A stretch of DNA of 38,703 bases from assembly GCA_913044255.1 (NCBI GenBank), contig CAJWOI010000001.1:1-38703 (forward strand), read 5' to 3'. The notes beneath the pieces are model-generated. The model had not been told where the DNA came from and searched no databases. It saw only the letters and a list, made by a program, of their open reading frames with translations. Source of the stretch: an uncultured Alphaproteobacteria bacterium. Its GTDB lineage: Bacteria; Pseudomonadota; Alphaproteobacteria; UBA7887. Shown here piece by piece: positions 17,584 to 25,650 of this stretch. Positions within the stretch are counted from its first letter, which is position 1; each line of letters opens with the position of its first letter. The translations under genes and the position numbers were made by a program.

Positions 17584-17744
17584 ACAAACGCACCTTCACA
17601 ACGCGATCGATTTTAGTAACAACTGGGGCTGTGGTGCGAGCATACGTCACCCCTTATGATCAAACAACCGATGCCTCCCTAAACGCAAAAATGCTACAGT
17701 GGCGGCAGTCAACAGCGAAGGTAGGCCTGGTATAGGCATGATCG

Positions 17745-17996
17745 ATGACACACGAAAATAAAGACTGCGATCGAGAACTGGATATAACGGACAAAATATG
17801 CCCGCTTACGTTCGTGCACGCTCGCCTCGCCGTCGACTCCATGAAACCAGGGGCGGTACTTGCAATTCTCCTGAATGAGGGCGAACCACTAGAAAATGTG
17901 CCACTTTCCCTTAAAGAACTCGGCCATAAAGTACTTTCCCTTAACCCAATCTCTGGCTTGCCCGGAAGTTACCGTATACGCGTGCTGATCAGATAA
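17745..17996 (+). CDS. TusA-family sulfur carrier protein
   Basis: An 83-residue protein with the TusA/SirA fold pattern: LDITDKICPLTFVHARLAVD with the persulfide-carrying cysteine at residue 19, then PGAVLAILLNEGEPLENVPLSLKELGHKVL. It belongs to the subgroup with CPxTF in place of the classical CPxP. Such proteins pass sulfane sulfur from cysteine desulfurases or other donors to acceptors. It is a single gene on the plus strand, divergent from fur and convergent with rimI. A seven-codon ATG frame overlaps its start (ATGATCGATGAC) and may modulate translation. The specific acceptor cannot be told from the sequence. Confidence 0.85.
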   Translation: MTHENKDCDRELDITDKICPLTFVHARLAVDSMKPGAVLAILLNEGEPLENVPLSLKELGHKVLSLNPISGLPGSYRIRVLIR

Positions 17997-18009
17997 AATT
18001 CCTCGAAAG

Positions 18010-18471
18010 TCAAACATGTAACATACATCGCATGATATCAGCTGCGATCCTCCTACCCTCCTTTGATTCGTAGTAATCCTCCCGCCTACCGACCCGAACA
18101 AACCCAAACACACGATAAAGCGACTGCGCTGGTTCGTTGCACTCCGCAACCTCAAGCACAGCCGTACTTGCACCACGCATCCGTGCCTCTGCAAGCAAAG
18201 CTGATAATAATTCTCGACCCCGTCCCAACCGCCGTTTTTCGAAGCGAACGCCGATGGACAATATTTCGGCTTCGTCAACAACCAGGCGACAAATTGCGAA
18301 ACCCACAGCTTCATCCGATGACCTATCGGCGCCGATCACACCAAAGACACCGGGCATCCGTAGCATTTCCCTGATCGAGTGATTGCTTGCAAGCGAGGTA
18401 AAGCACTGGCCATACACCCCCACCACCATTTCAACATGGTGTATACTTTTAATTGATAGAATTTTAAGCAC
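18010..18471 (-). CDS. rimI: ribosomal protein S18-alanine N-acetyltransferase
   Basis: A GNAT acetyltransferase of the RimI type: VDEAEILSIGVRFEKRRLGRGRELLSAL contains the acetyl-CoA-binding R-x-x-G-x-G/R loop, and EVAECNEPAQSLYRVFGFVRVGRREDYY is the standard C-terminal motif with the catalytic Tyr region. The frame reaches an ATG at 18510, but alignment to RimI proteins places the N-terminus at KILSIKSIHH, so I use the GTG at 18471 (153 residues, 8-bp overlap with tsaB). It is adjacent to tsaB, as is usual in proteobacteria. Confidence 0.9.
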   Translation of the reverse strand: MLKILSIKSIHHVEMVVGVYGQCFTSLASNHSIREMLRMPGVFGVIGADRSSDEAVGFAICRLVVDEAEILSIGVRFEKRRLGRGRELLSALLAEARMRGASTAVLEVAECNEPAQSLYRVFGFVRVGRREDYYESKEGRRIAADIMRCMLHV

Positions 18472-19159
18472 CGTCTGTCTCGGTGTCTGCGGCCTTTGGG
18501 GGGATAGCATCTGGAGGTCGTAAATATATGGGGCGCACCGTAGTTGCAGCAGCAGGTGGCCGCGTGCTGGCTATCCGGGCGACCACAGCTGCCCGAGGGA
18601 AACCATCCCCTGCATCAAACGTTACGTCGCCAGGTGAGGCGGGCGGGCGGAGAAGATAGGGTCGAGCAAGTGCAACTCCGGTCCCTGCAGCCACGTATGG
18701 CCCCTCAGGTACTATAGATTGGATGCATTCGGGAGAAACAACGGATGGGGCGCTAAGCGGCATAAGCATCGAATCGAAGCCTTGAGCGTAAAGCTGACTT
18801 CGACGTGCGTCGAGTATGGCTAACACCGACCGTTGCTCCGATCTAGCCGCGTACGCGACTGCTTCTAACGTCGTAACACCGATCATAGGTTTGCACATGG
18901 CCAAGGCCAAGCCGCGCGCGGCAGCAAGGCCTATGCGAAGCCCCGTAAACGTTCCTGGACCTATCGTCACCGCGATAGCATCGAATTGCTCATAACCCAG
19001 ACCAGACCGCGCAATTGTCGCTGCAATCATCGGTGCCAGCGCTTCAGCGTGACCGCGGCCCAAATGTAGGAAGTCTTCGGCAATCACCTTTCCGCATCGC
19101 CAACAAGCGACCGAGCATGCTTCAGTCGTCGTATCGAGAGCTAAAATAGTAGGGCTCAT
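18464..19159 (-). CDS. tsaB: tRNA threonylcarbamoyladenosine biosynthesis protein TsaB
   Basis: TsaB is the inactive TsaD paralogue that scaffolds the t6A37 tRNA modification complex. The N-terminus MSPTILALDTTTEACSVAC, the HAEALAPMI helix and the GPGTFTGLRIGLAAARGLAL block are diagnostic. At 231 residues it is of normal length. It precedes rimI with an 8-bp overlap. In many alphaproteobacteria a nifU/nfuA-type gene lies directly upstream; here a plus-strand deacetylase-like gene does instead. Confidence 0.94.
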   Translation of the reverse strand: MSPTILALDTTTEACSVACWRCGKVIAEDFLHLGRGHAEALAPMIAATIARSGLGYEQFDAIAVTIGPGTFTGLRIGLAAARGLALAMCKPMIGVTTLEAVAYAARSEQRSVLAILDARRSQLYAQGFDSMLMPLSAPSVVSPECIQSIVPEGPYVAAGTGVALARPYLLRPPASPGDVTFDAGDGFPRAAVVARIASTRPPAAATTVRPIYLRPPDAIPPKAADTETDGA

Positions 19160-19209
19160 CGCTGCGTTGCCTCTCCCGTCAACGCCTGACCGGCTACAAA
19201 CTAGAACTC

Positions 19210-19225
19210 CCCACGTGAGCGTGGG
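19210..19225. other. perfect hairpin between tsaB and the deacetylase-like gene
   Basis: CCCACG (19210-19215) and CGTGGG (19220-19225) flank a TGAG loop, a 6-bp perfect inverted repeat with no T-run on either side. It lies in the 125-bp divergent intergenic region and could be an operator or a leader element of either gene. A TATACT (-10-like, 19248-19253) follows on plus without a good -35. Confidence 0.3.
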
Positions 19226-19284
19226 CGTCTGGCCCCTGACGGAGATCTATACTATGACTATCGGTACACCATTTATTCGAGCAA

Positions 19285-20391
19285 GTGAAAACAATACGGC
19301 GTAGGCTTCAACGTCGTGCCTTTCGACAGCCACATTGGGATACCTGGGTGCATTTTATCAACACTGAGGCAAAAGCAAGAATAACGCTTATAGCCCTACT
19401 GGCACTGATATCGCTTCCAGCCAGCACAAACTGCCGTGCCCAGGATTCCGCCGTGGCGCTAATGTATAGTCGGGTTGGTGCCGCCGGTGGAGCTACTACT
19501 AAGACGGAGGAATTTGAAAACCATCTCAGCCATCTTTCTACGAATAATTATCAGGTATTACCTTTGCCACAGATAGTAGCGACACTGCAGATCGGGGCTC
19601 CAGTGCCAGAAAACGCTATTGCGATGACTTTTGATGGCGGACATATTTCGATTTATCAGGAGGTTTGGCCGAGATTAAAAGCCCTGGGCTTCCCGTTCAC
19701 TGTCTTTATTGCCACTGACGTTATCGACTCTGGGGGGGATATGCTCATGTCATGGGACCAGGTCCGGGAGCTTTCATCCTCTGGCGTAACAATAGGCGCC
19801 TTGGGAGGAGGCTATAAACATTTAGTTGAACTGGACGAGAATGAGGCAGCAGCAGATATTACTCGAGCAAATCAACGTCTGATGGAGGAAATCGGCACGG
19901 CACCTGAGCTTTTTGCGTACCCATTCGGTGAATATGACGCAGATCTGCAGAGAACAATCGCGCATCATGGATATAGCGCCGCTTTCGGCCAGCACTCGGG
20001 TGTTATTTATGGCAACGCCGATTACATGGCCCTGCCTCGCTTTCCGTTAGTTGGAAATTACGCCAACATGCCAAGGTTCCGAACGGTGGTAGACACCCTG
20101 CCACTTCCAGTTACCGATGTTGTTCCAACGGACCCAGTTATTACACATAATCCACCTTCCTTAGGTTTCACAGTCGCCGGTGAGGTAGGACCGCTAGAGA
20201 ACTTAGCCTGCTATTTAGCCCGATTTGGAAAATTGAACATCGAGCAACTAGGGCCCGCTCGAATCGAAGTCCGTTTCCCAGGCGCCCTTCCAACCGGCCG
20301 CAATCGGGTCAATTGCACACTGCCTGGCCCCGGCGGTAGGTGGCGCTGGTTTGGCCTTCAACTACTTGTGCCGCGACAACATGGAAACTGA
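19285..20391 (+). CDS. polysaccharide-deacetylase-like exported protein, probably inactive
   Basis: The 368-residue protein has an N-terminal export signal (hydrophobic ITLIALLALISLPAS, residues 33-47, with likely cleavage after CRA) and a NodB-type fold (PF01522): AIAMTFDGG, YQEVWPRLKALGFPFTVFIATD, SWDQVRELSSSGVTIG, LFAYPFGEYDADL and ALPRFPL. The fold is clear but the metal site is not. The usual TFDD is TFDG (Gly118), the zinc His-x-x-x-His of IGxHxxxH is IGALGGGY (Leu173, Tyr177), and the early MYHR is MYSR (Ser62). Related proteins I recall keep these residues. The start is GTG at 19285; a GTG at residue 22 would give a neater signal peptide. It lies alone on plus between tsaB and usp. 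Confidence 0.85.
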   Translation: MKTIRRRLQRRAFRQPHWDTWVHFINTEAKARITLIALLALISLPASTNCRAQDSAVALMYSRVGAAGGATTKTEEFENHLSHLSTNNYQVLPLPQIVATLQIGAPVPENAIAMTFDGGHISIYQEVWPRLKALGFPFTVFIATDVIDSGGDMLMSWDQVRELSSSGVTIGALGGGYKHLVELDENEAAADITRANQRLMEEIGTAPELFAYPFGEYDADLQRTIAHHGYSAAFGQHSGVIYGNADYMALPRFPLVGNYANMPRFRTVVDTLPLPVTDVVPTDPVITHNPPSLGFTVAGEVGPLENLACYLARFGKLNIEQLGPARIEVRFPGALPTGRNRVNCTLPGPGGRWRWFGLQLLVPRQHGN

Positions 20392-20409
20392 TTTCGACAA
20401 CAAACTAAC

Positions 20410-20898
20410 CTAGGTCAGGCTCTTGATTTGCTCGTCAGTTAGATTACCCGGCACAATCAATAGCGGGATCCGCAGACGTTTCGTCAGCTGGTTACTAAGC
20501 TCATGCACCAGGTCATTGCTGCCTTTACCTTCTGGCGCACATCCTAACACCATCGCATTAATGTCCGGCTCATCGTCAATCAACTTCAGGATTTGTTCGA
20601 TTTTGCGACCCTGCCGGACAAACAGCACCGGACGAATACCGGCATAATTGTTGACCTCCTCTGCAAGTGCATTAAGCCGCTCCTCGGCCTCCTGCCGCCG
20701 TTCCTCGGCCATTACCTCACTTACGGATCCCCAGTGCTGAAAGCTGGCCGGTTCTACCACATACAGAAGAAACACATGGCCGCCTGTATTGCGCGCCCGT
20801 AGCGCGGCCAAGCGCATTGCAACACGGCAATCATCGCTCTCATCTACGCACACCAAATACGTTATCTTGCCTGGAACGTGTCCTTGTTGATTAGCCAC
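20410..20898 (-). CDS. universal stress protein family protein
   Basis: A UspA-domain protein of 162 residues. It begins with the strand TYLVCVDESDDCRVAMRLAALRA, contains EERRQEAEERLNALAEEV in the central helix, and ends with MVLGCAPEGKGSNDLVHELSNQLTKRLRIPLLIVPG. The ATP-binding G-2x-G-9x-G(S/T) motif is only partly matched, so nucleotide binding is uncertain. The start is GTG at 20898, 3 bp after the upstream gene. A Usp gene next to trpS is standard in alphaproteobacteria; here two extra genes separate them. It is convergent with the deacetylase-like gene (18-bp gap). Confidence 0.9.
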   Translation of the reverse strand: MANQQGHVPGKITYLVCVDESDDCRVAMRLAALRARNTGGHVFLLYVVEPASFQHWGSVSEVMAEERRQEAEERLNALAEEVNNYAGIRPVLFVRQGRKIEQILKLIDDEPDINAMVLGCAPEGKGSNDLVHELSNQLTKRLRIPLLIVPGNLTDEQIKSLT

Positions 20899-20901
20899 TG
20901 G

Positions 20902-21666
20902 TTAGGTTCTTCGGAAAATTGCGCTTGCTAGCCATCCTGCCATTAAAGCCAAGACTACGGCAAGAATACCATACAACCACGGGCTATCGTGTGCAGTGCG
21001 ATATATCCTTGCCTCAATCCCGGTCTTGCGGACTACCAGAGAGGCAGTGCCACTCGCTATCACCCTGCCATCACTTACCTGGTGCACTGCAGCTTGATAA
21101 GTCCCTGGCGGGACGTTTGAGGGAAAATCGAATCGCACTCGAAACAAATTAGTGCCTATAAACTGGACTTCAGACGGCTCTAGAAAATAGAGTCCTTGGT
21201 CAACTTTGTGGCGCAACAGAGCCTCATAATATTTGGCAAAACCGCCACCCCTTGTGGCGCCCCCTACCGATACTAACTTTATGTTGTTCAGCCCAACCCG
21301 GTTTGCTGCTCGTTGCCTTGCATCTAAGATTGCATCAAGCGGGCCCGATGCGGCCACCGCATAGTATCCAGGCGCAGTCTCAAAAACTAGTTCGCTGCGA
21401 TTTAGCCAAAATCCCGCTGTGCGAGCCTTACGGCGCACCACCACCGGCTGATTTGGGCCACGCATCACTGCCACTATCTCGTCGCCTCCCGGGCCTTGCA
21501 TGGCCCCAAACAAAAGCACTTCCGCGCCCGTAAAGTTTGAGTGTATCGCTATACTATGGTGACTAAGATCAACCTCCAAAGACTCGGCAAAAGCTGACGC
21601 TGACATAGCGCAGATGCAGAGCAACGCGCTTGTAATTTTTGATTGATTTGATGCCCCCATTTTCAT
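20902..21666 (-). CDS. TIGR02186-family exported membrane-anchored protein
   Basis: I recognise this 254-residue protein as the alphaproteobacterial TIGR02186 family of unknown function. It has a signal peptide (ITSALLCICAMSASAFAES), a periplasmic domain that begins LEVDLSHHSIAIHSNFTGAEVLLFGA and contains RTAGFWLNRSELVFETAPGYYAVAAS, and one C-terminal membrane helix (WLYGILAVVLALMAGWLASAIF), ending in basic residues. The beta-rich periplasmic part looks like an Ig-like or ligand-binding module. It overlaps the TauE/SafE gene by 4 bp; the two families are usually neighbours, so it probably works as an accessory subunit of that exporter. Confidence 0.88.
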   Translation of the reverse strand: MKMGASNQSKITSALLCICAMSASAFAESLEVDLSHHSIAIHSNFTGAEVLLFGAMQGPGGDEIVAVMRGPNQPVVVRRKARTAGFWLNRSELVFETAPGYYAVAASGPLDAILDARQRAANRVGLNNIKLVSVGGATRGGGFAKYYEALLRHKVDQGLYFLEPSEVQFIGTNLFRVRFDFPSNVPPGTYQAAVHQVSDGRVIASGTASLVVRKTGIEARIYRTAHDSPWLYGILAVVLALMAGWLASAIFRRT

Positions 21667-22577
21667 CCGATAAATGGGGCGGTTGAATAAATATCCACAG
21701 GCGTTGCCAGTAAATCATGAGCAAGCTTAGCGCATACAGCAATGACCAACAGTGCAAGCAAAATTCTTAGTTCCTCCCCGCGTAGGCGCGTACCAATTCG
21801 GGTCCCAAACTGAGCTCCAACAACGGCGCCAAGCAGAAGGATCAGGGCCAGTAATATGTCAACGGTCTGATTGCTGCCCGCATGCAAAAGAGTGCTATTA
21901 GCGGCAACAAAGATGATCTGAAAGAGCGAAGTGCCCACAACCATCGCTGTGGGCATTCCGAGAATATAAATCATCGCCGGTATAAGTATGAAGCCGCCAC
22001 CAACCCCCATAGTTGCAGACATCACGCCAACGCAGAACCCTATTCCTGCGGGGACCAACGCACTGATATAAAGCTTTGATTTACGAAACCGCATCTTATA
22101 CGGAAGGCCATGTACCCAATAATGTGCATGCATCCGTTCGCGTCGCCCACCTCGCCGCCTCCGGAGTATGGAACGCCCACTCTCGAGAGCCATCAGCGTC
22201 CCGATCACCCCAAGAAATAACACGAACGTGAGTGAGATAAATTCGTCAACTTGTCCTGCGGAGCGCAACTTCCGAAACAACCAGACCCCCAATACAGAAC
22301 CAATCGCGCCGAATACTACGAGCACGAAGCCCATCTTTAGGTCCACGTTACCTCGCCGCCAATGTGCCAGAAATCCCGAAACTGAGGCCGCCGTGATTTG
22401 ATTAGCCTCGGTGGCTACCGCAACTGCCGGTGGTACGCCAATAAAAATGAGCAACGGCGTCATTAAAAAGCCGCCGCCGACCCCGAACATCCCGGACAGA
22501 AGCCCAACCCCAACACCCATGCCCAGCAACAGCACAATGCTGACCGACATTTCGGCGATGGGTAGATAGATTTCCAT
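21663..22577 (-). CDS. TauE/SafE family anion (sulfite/organosulfonate) exporter
   Basis: A 304-residue polytopic membrane protein with the two homologous repeats of the TauE/SafE family: GVGLLSGMFGVGGGFLMTPLL near residue 25 and GFCVGVMSATMGVGGGFILIPA near 190, each followed by an ATE- or GTS-type helix. A basic cytoplasmic loop (RRRRGGRRERMHAH) separates them. Members export sulfite, sulfonates or related anions, but substrate cannot be read from sequence. It is coupled to the TIGR02186 gene (ATGA overlap) and followed by usp. Upstream of it, 170 bp hold a candidate promoter. Confidence 0.9.
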   Translation of the reverse strand: MEIYLPIAEMSVSIVLLLGMGVGVGLLSGMFGVGGGFLMTPLLIFIGVPPAVAVATEANQITAASVSGFLAHWRRGNVDLKMGFVLVVFGAIGSVLGVWLFRKLRSAGQVDEFISLTFVLFLGVIGTLMALESGRSILRRRRGGRRERMHAHYWVHGLPYKMRFRKSKLYISALVPAGIGFCVGVMSATMGVGGGFILIPAMIYILGMPTAMVVGTSLFQIIFVAANSTLLHAGSNQTVDILLALILLLGAVVGAQFGTRIGTRLRGEELRILLALLVIAVCAKLAHDLLATPVDIYSTAPFIG

Positions 22578-22645
22578 CGGTACTGTTTATAGAAGAGTTA
22601 GGTTGCGAAAGGTTTTGCTCCTACACGCGTCGGTACGCAAGCATT

Positions 22646-22674
22646 TTTTTAGTTGCGCGCCCAATAAGTTTCAA
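22646..22674 (-). promoter_or_regulatory. candidate promoter of the TauE-TIGR02186-usp unit
   Basis: On the minus strand TTGAAA (22674-22669), a 17-nt spacer and TAAAAA (22651-22646) resemble a sigma-70 promoter, 69 bp before the TauE/SafE start codon. An overlapping alternative uses TATAGA slightly upstream. The 170-bp gap after trpS makes an independent promoter likely, but this exact site is a guess. Confidence 0.35.
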
Positions 22675-22747
22675 TCTCTATAACGTTGTCGCTCGGGTGA
22701 ACAAATCTCCGGCAAATGCGCAGCTACTACCCTAATGGCAGGAACAT

Positions 22748-23737
22748 TCATGTAAGGCCCACCACTTTTTTTACGTCAGAAAGTATTGGTGTCGCGATTT
22801 GTGTTGCACGATCTGCGCCATCCGACAACACCTGGTCTACATGACCTGGGTCCTCGGAGAGCCGTTTCATTTCGTGCCCGATGGGTGCCAAAACAGCGAT
22901 AGCAAGGTCAATGAGTTGTAATTTGAACTGAGAAAATGATTTGCCAGCGAATTCTTCGCAAACTTGTTGGACAGTCTTATCAGCGAGCGCCCCGTAAATA
23001 CCAAGTAAATTTGCTGCCTCTGTGCGCCCTTCAAGACCATCAGTCGACTCTGGTAAAGGCTCCGGATCGGTCCGGGCCTTGCGAACCTTGAGGGCAATCG
23101 AGTCCGCATCGTCGGCCATGTTAATGCGAGAGTAATCAGAGTCGTCAGATTTGCTCATCTTCTTGGAGCCGTCACGTAAGCTCATTACCCGTGCCGCGCC
23201 TAAAATCAGTGGCTCGGGCATCGGAAAAAATTCCGTTCCGAACATGCTGTTGAACGCTTTCGCGATATCGCGGGTTAACTCCAAATGTTGTTTCTGGTCC
23301 TCACCCACTGGGACATGTGTCGCCTTATAGAGGAGTATATCCGCAGCCATCAATGTAGGATAAGCGTAAAGCCCCACAGTTGCGTTGTCCCGGTGCTTAC
23401 CCGCCTTCTCCTTAAACTGGGTCATGCGGTTGAGCCATCCAAGGCGCGCAACACAGTTGAAAACCCAAGCAAGCTCAGCGTGTCCAGACACTCGGCTCTG
23501 ATTGAATATTATGTTGCGCTTGGGATCGATACCTGCGGCCATAAGCCCAGCCGTCACTTCCCTGGTATTGGCTCGCAGCTCACTTGGATCCTGCGGCGTG
23601 GTAATGGCATGCAAATCGACTACACAATAAATACAGTCATATTGATCCTGAAGGCGCGCCCAGTTTCGAATTGCGCCGAGATAATTCCCCAGGTGCAAGT
23701 TGCCAGTGGGCTGAACGCCGGAAAATATACGGTTCAT
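22748..23737 (-). CDS. trpS: tryptophanyl-tRNA synthetase
   Basis: TrpS charges tRNA-Trp. The 329-residue class I enzyme has the nucleotide-binding HIGH-type motif GNLHLGNY (residues 12-19), GSKKMSKSDDSDYS as the KMSKS loop, and the TrpRS-typical FSGVQPTG N-terminus and VPVGEDQKQHLELTRDIA. GGGGGA a few bases before the ATG is a good ribosome-binding site. It lies 171 bp downstream of murJ. Confidence 0.97.
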   Translation of the reverse strand: MNRIFSGVQPTGNLHLGNYLGAIRNWARLQDQYDCIYCVVDLHAITTPQDPSELRANTREVTAGLMAAGIDPKRNIIFNQSRVSGHAELAWVFNCVARLGWLNRMTQFKEKAGKHRDNATVGLYAYPTLMAADILLYKATHVPVGEDQKQHLELTRDIAKAFNSMFGTEFFPMPEPLILGAARVMSLRDGSKKMSKSDDSDYSRINMADDADSIALKVRKARTDPEPLPESTDGLEGRTEAANLLGIYGALADKTVQQVCEEFAGKSFSQFKLQLIDLAIAVLAPIGHEMKRLSEDPGHVDQVLSDGADRATQIATPILSDVKKVVGLT

Positions 23738-23866
23738 GATTCCCCCATTGAATCAGCGCATTGCCGGCGGTGTATCGTCCCAGTAAGGATTGGTCAATCT
23801 TCGATACGGCCCAGCTTTCATATAAAACACAAAACGACTTAATTTGGGCAGCAAGTTTCGAAGCAG

Positions 23867-23892
23867 TTGGTAGATCTCAATCTATCTACCAA
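23867..23892 (-). other. 9-bp perfect inverted repeat between murJ and trpS
   Basis: TTGGTAGAT (23867-23875) and ATCTACCAA (23884-23892) form a perfect 9-bp stem with an 8-nt loop, 17 nt past the murJ stop codon. No T-run follows on the minus strand. It may be an RNA stabiliser, a processing site or a Rho-independent-like structure without a U-tract. The rest of the 171-bp gap shows nothing else clear. Confidence 0.4.
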
Positions 23893-23908
23893 ACGAATGA
23901 ACGCTGAC

Positions 23909-25447
23909 TCACCCCTTCAGCGCTGCCCTTAGGTCCTGCCAACGCATGGCCCCTACGACACTTGCGGTAAACGTAAACCCTACTACCCCGACCAAAACAA
24001 GCCCAAAAAGCGCCGATACTTTTAGCCCTATCCCACCCAATAACCAGGGCGTAAATATTTTTGAAGAGACTAAAAGCAAAAGGACCATCGCCATACTTGC
24101 AAGTAACATGCGCGGAACACGGCGGCGGAGCAACCTGTCGGGTCGAAAATAGCGCTGAACATATAAACCTTTCGCCAATAACGCAGCATTTAACCAGGCC
24201 GACAAAGCACTAGCCAACGCTATACCAATCACTCCAAATGGCTTCATAAATACCAGGTTTAGGACAACATTAACGGCAAGGGCCCAAGCTGCCGCCCGTA
24301 CCGGCGCGCGAGTGTCTTTTCGCGCGAAATAACCCGGTGCCAAGACCTTGATCAAGACGAATGCAGGCAACCCGATGCCATAGGCGGCCAGCACCCCAGC
24401 AGTCATTGCCGTTGCACGCGCATCAAAGGCCGCGCGTTCGAACAACACATGGACGATGGGCGTAGCAATCACCATCAAAGCGGCAGCAGACGGCAAGGTT
24501 AGCAGCAATGCATACTCAATAGCTCTATTTTGCGAGCCGTAAGCAGCGTCACCCTCTTTACCGGCGACTTGACGTGATAACGTGGGGAGAAGTGCCGTGC
24601 CAATCGCAACACCGATCACCCCTAGTGGTAATTGCACCACACGGTCCGCATAATAGAGATGGGACACAGAGCCATCAGGTAACAATGAGGCGATAATCAT
24701 GTCCACCACGAGGTTGAGCTGAACCACGCCGGCGCCGATTGCCGCGGGAAGCATGAGCACCAGAAGGCGTTTTACAGAAGGAGTGAGGCGTGGCCAGGAC
24801 AGACGAGGCAAAAAATTTGCGCGTTTGCAATTCCAAGCCAGCCAAAGAAATTGTATGAGCCCGGCTATTGCAACTCCCCAAGCAAGCGCATGAGCCGGGG
24901 TTTCACCCGCCCGAGCGAAGCCCAACAGGGCGCCTATCAGACAAAGATTGAGGAATATGGGCGCCGCGGCAGCCGCGGCAAAACGTTCAAGGCTATTCAA
25001 CAAACCACCCAGCAGAGACACGAGAGATATAAACAAAAGATAAGGAAAGGTGAGACGCGCCAGGTAAACCGTAAGATCAAACTTGGCAGGATCATCTGCA
25101 AACCCTGGAGCAATGACCAACATTAACCAAGGCATCGCAATCTGAGCTAACACCACCATTGCCAACAGAGCCCACAGTAGGACCGCTAGTGCATCCTCTG
25201 CAAAGACTCGAGCAGTTGCGCGCCCGTCAGAGGCTAGGGCACTCGTGAACATGGGCACAAAGGCCAGGTTAAAAGCGCCTTCTGCGAACAGACGCCGAAA
25301 CAGGTTCGGCAGTTTAAATGAAATAAAAAATGCGTCGCCCACCGCGCCCGCACCTAGAAACACAGCAATCAAAATGTCGCGCGCGAATCCAAGGACGCGC
25401 GAGAGCAACGTGAACCCCCCGACAGTTGCCGCAAAGCGGATTAACAT
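23909..25447 (-). CDS. murJ: lipid II flippase MurJ (MviN)
   Basis: MurJ moves lipid II across the inner membrane for peptidoglycan synthesis. The 512-residue protein starts with the family signature TVGGFTLLSRVLGFARDILIA, carries AFFISFKLPNLFRRLFAEGAFNLAFVPMF (with charged cavity residues typical of MurJ) and has about 14 hydrophobic segments, including LPTLSRQVAGKEG and ARKDTRAPVRAAAWALAVN. The ATG at 25447 lacks a strong ribosome-binding site. In most relatives it directly follows glnD; here an enolase-superfamily gene intervenes. The 203 bp upstream (25448-25650) show no gene. Confidence 0.96.
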   Translation of the reverse strand: MLIRFAATVGGFTLLSRVLGFARDILIAVFLGAGAVGDAFFISFKLPNLFRRLFAEGAFNLAFVPMFTSALASDGRATARVFAEDALAVLLWALLAMVVLAQIAMPWLMLVIAPGFADDPAKFDLTVYLARLTFPYLLFISLVSLLGGLLNSLERFAAAAAAPIFLNLCLIGALLGFARAGETPAHALAWGVAIAGLIQFLWLAWNCKRANFLPRLSWPRLTPSVKRLLVLMLPAAIGAGVVQLNLVVDMIIASLLPDGSVSHLYYADRVVQLPLGVIGVAIGTALLPTLSRQVAGKEGDAAYGSQNRAIEYALLLTLPSAAALMVIATPIVHVLFERAAFDARATAMTAGVLAAYGIGLPAFVLIKVLAPGYFARKDTRAPVRAAAWALAVNVVLNLVFMKPFGVIGIALASALSAWLNAALLAKGLYVQRYFRPDRLLRRRVPRMLLASMAMVLLLLVSSKIFTPWLLGGIGLKVSALFGLVLVGVVGFTFTASVVGAMRWQDLRAALKG

Positions 25448-25650
25448 CGCTACGTTCTAATCATTAATAAGGGCGAACATAAGGAAGATAACACCCACGG
25501 CACTAATACTTTCGTCGTCCACTGAAACATTGCTGGTATACGCGGCATTTCCTGGACGCTCAACTATGCTCCCGTTGCGGATCACCAAATCATGCATAGA
25601 TCATTCAATACAAAAAATCGTAATGTCTGAATACATCGGTTAATGGAACG

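Noticed and set aside
19160..20409. Mobile element at the usp-tsaB junction
   Set aside because: No transposase, terminal inverted repeats, target duplications or integrase are visible around the deacetylase-like gene, so the local rearrangement has no identified vehicle.
22621..22651. Plus-strand intrinsic terminator ending in seven T
   Set aside because: The only stem before it is 4 bp, five bases separate it from the T-run, and no plus-strand gene precedes it.
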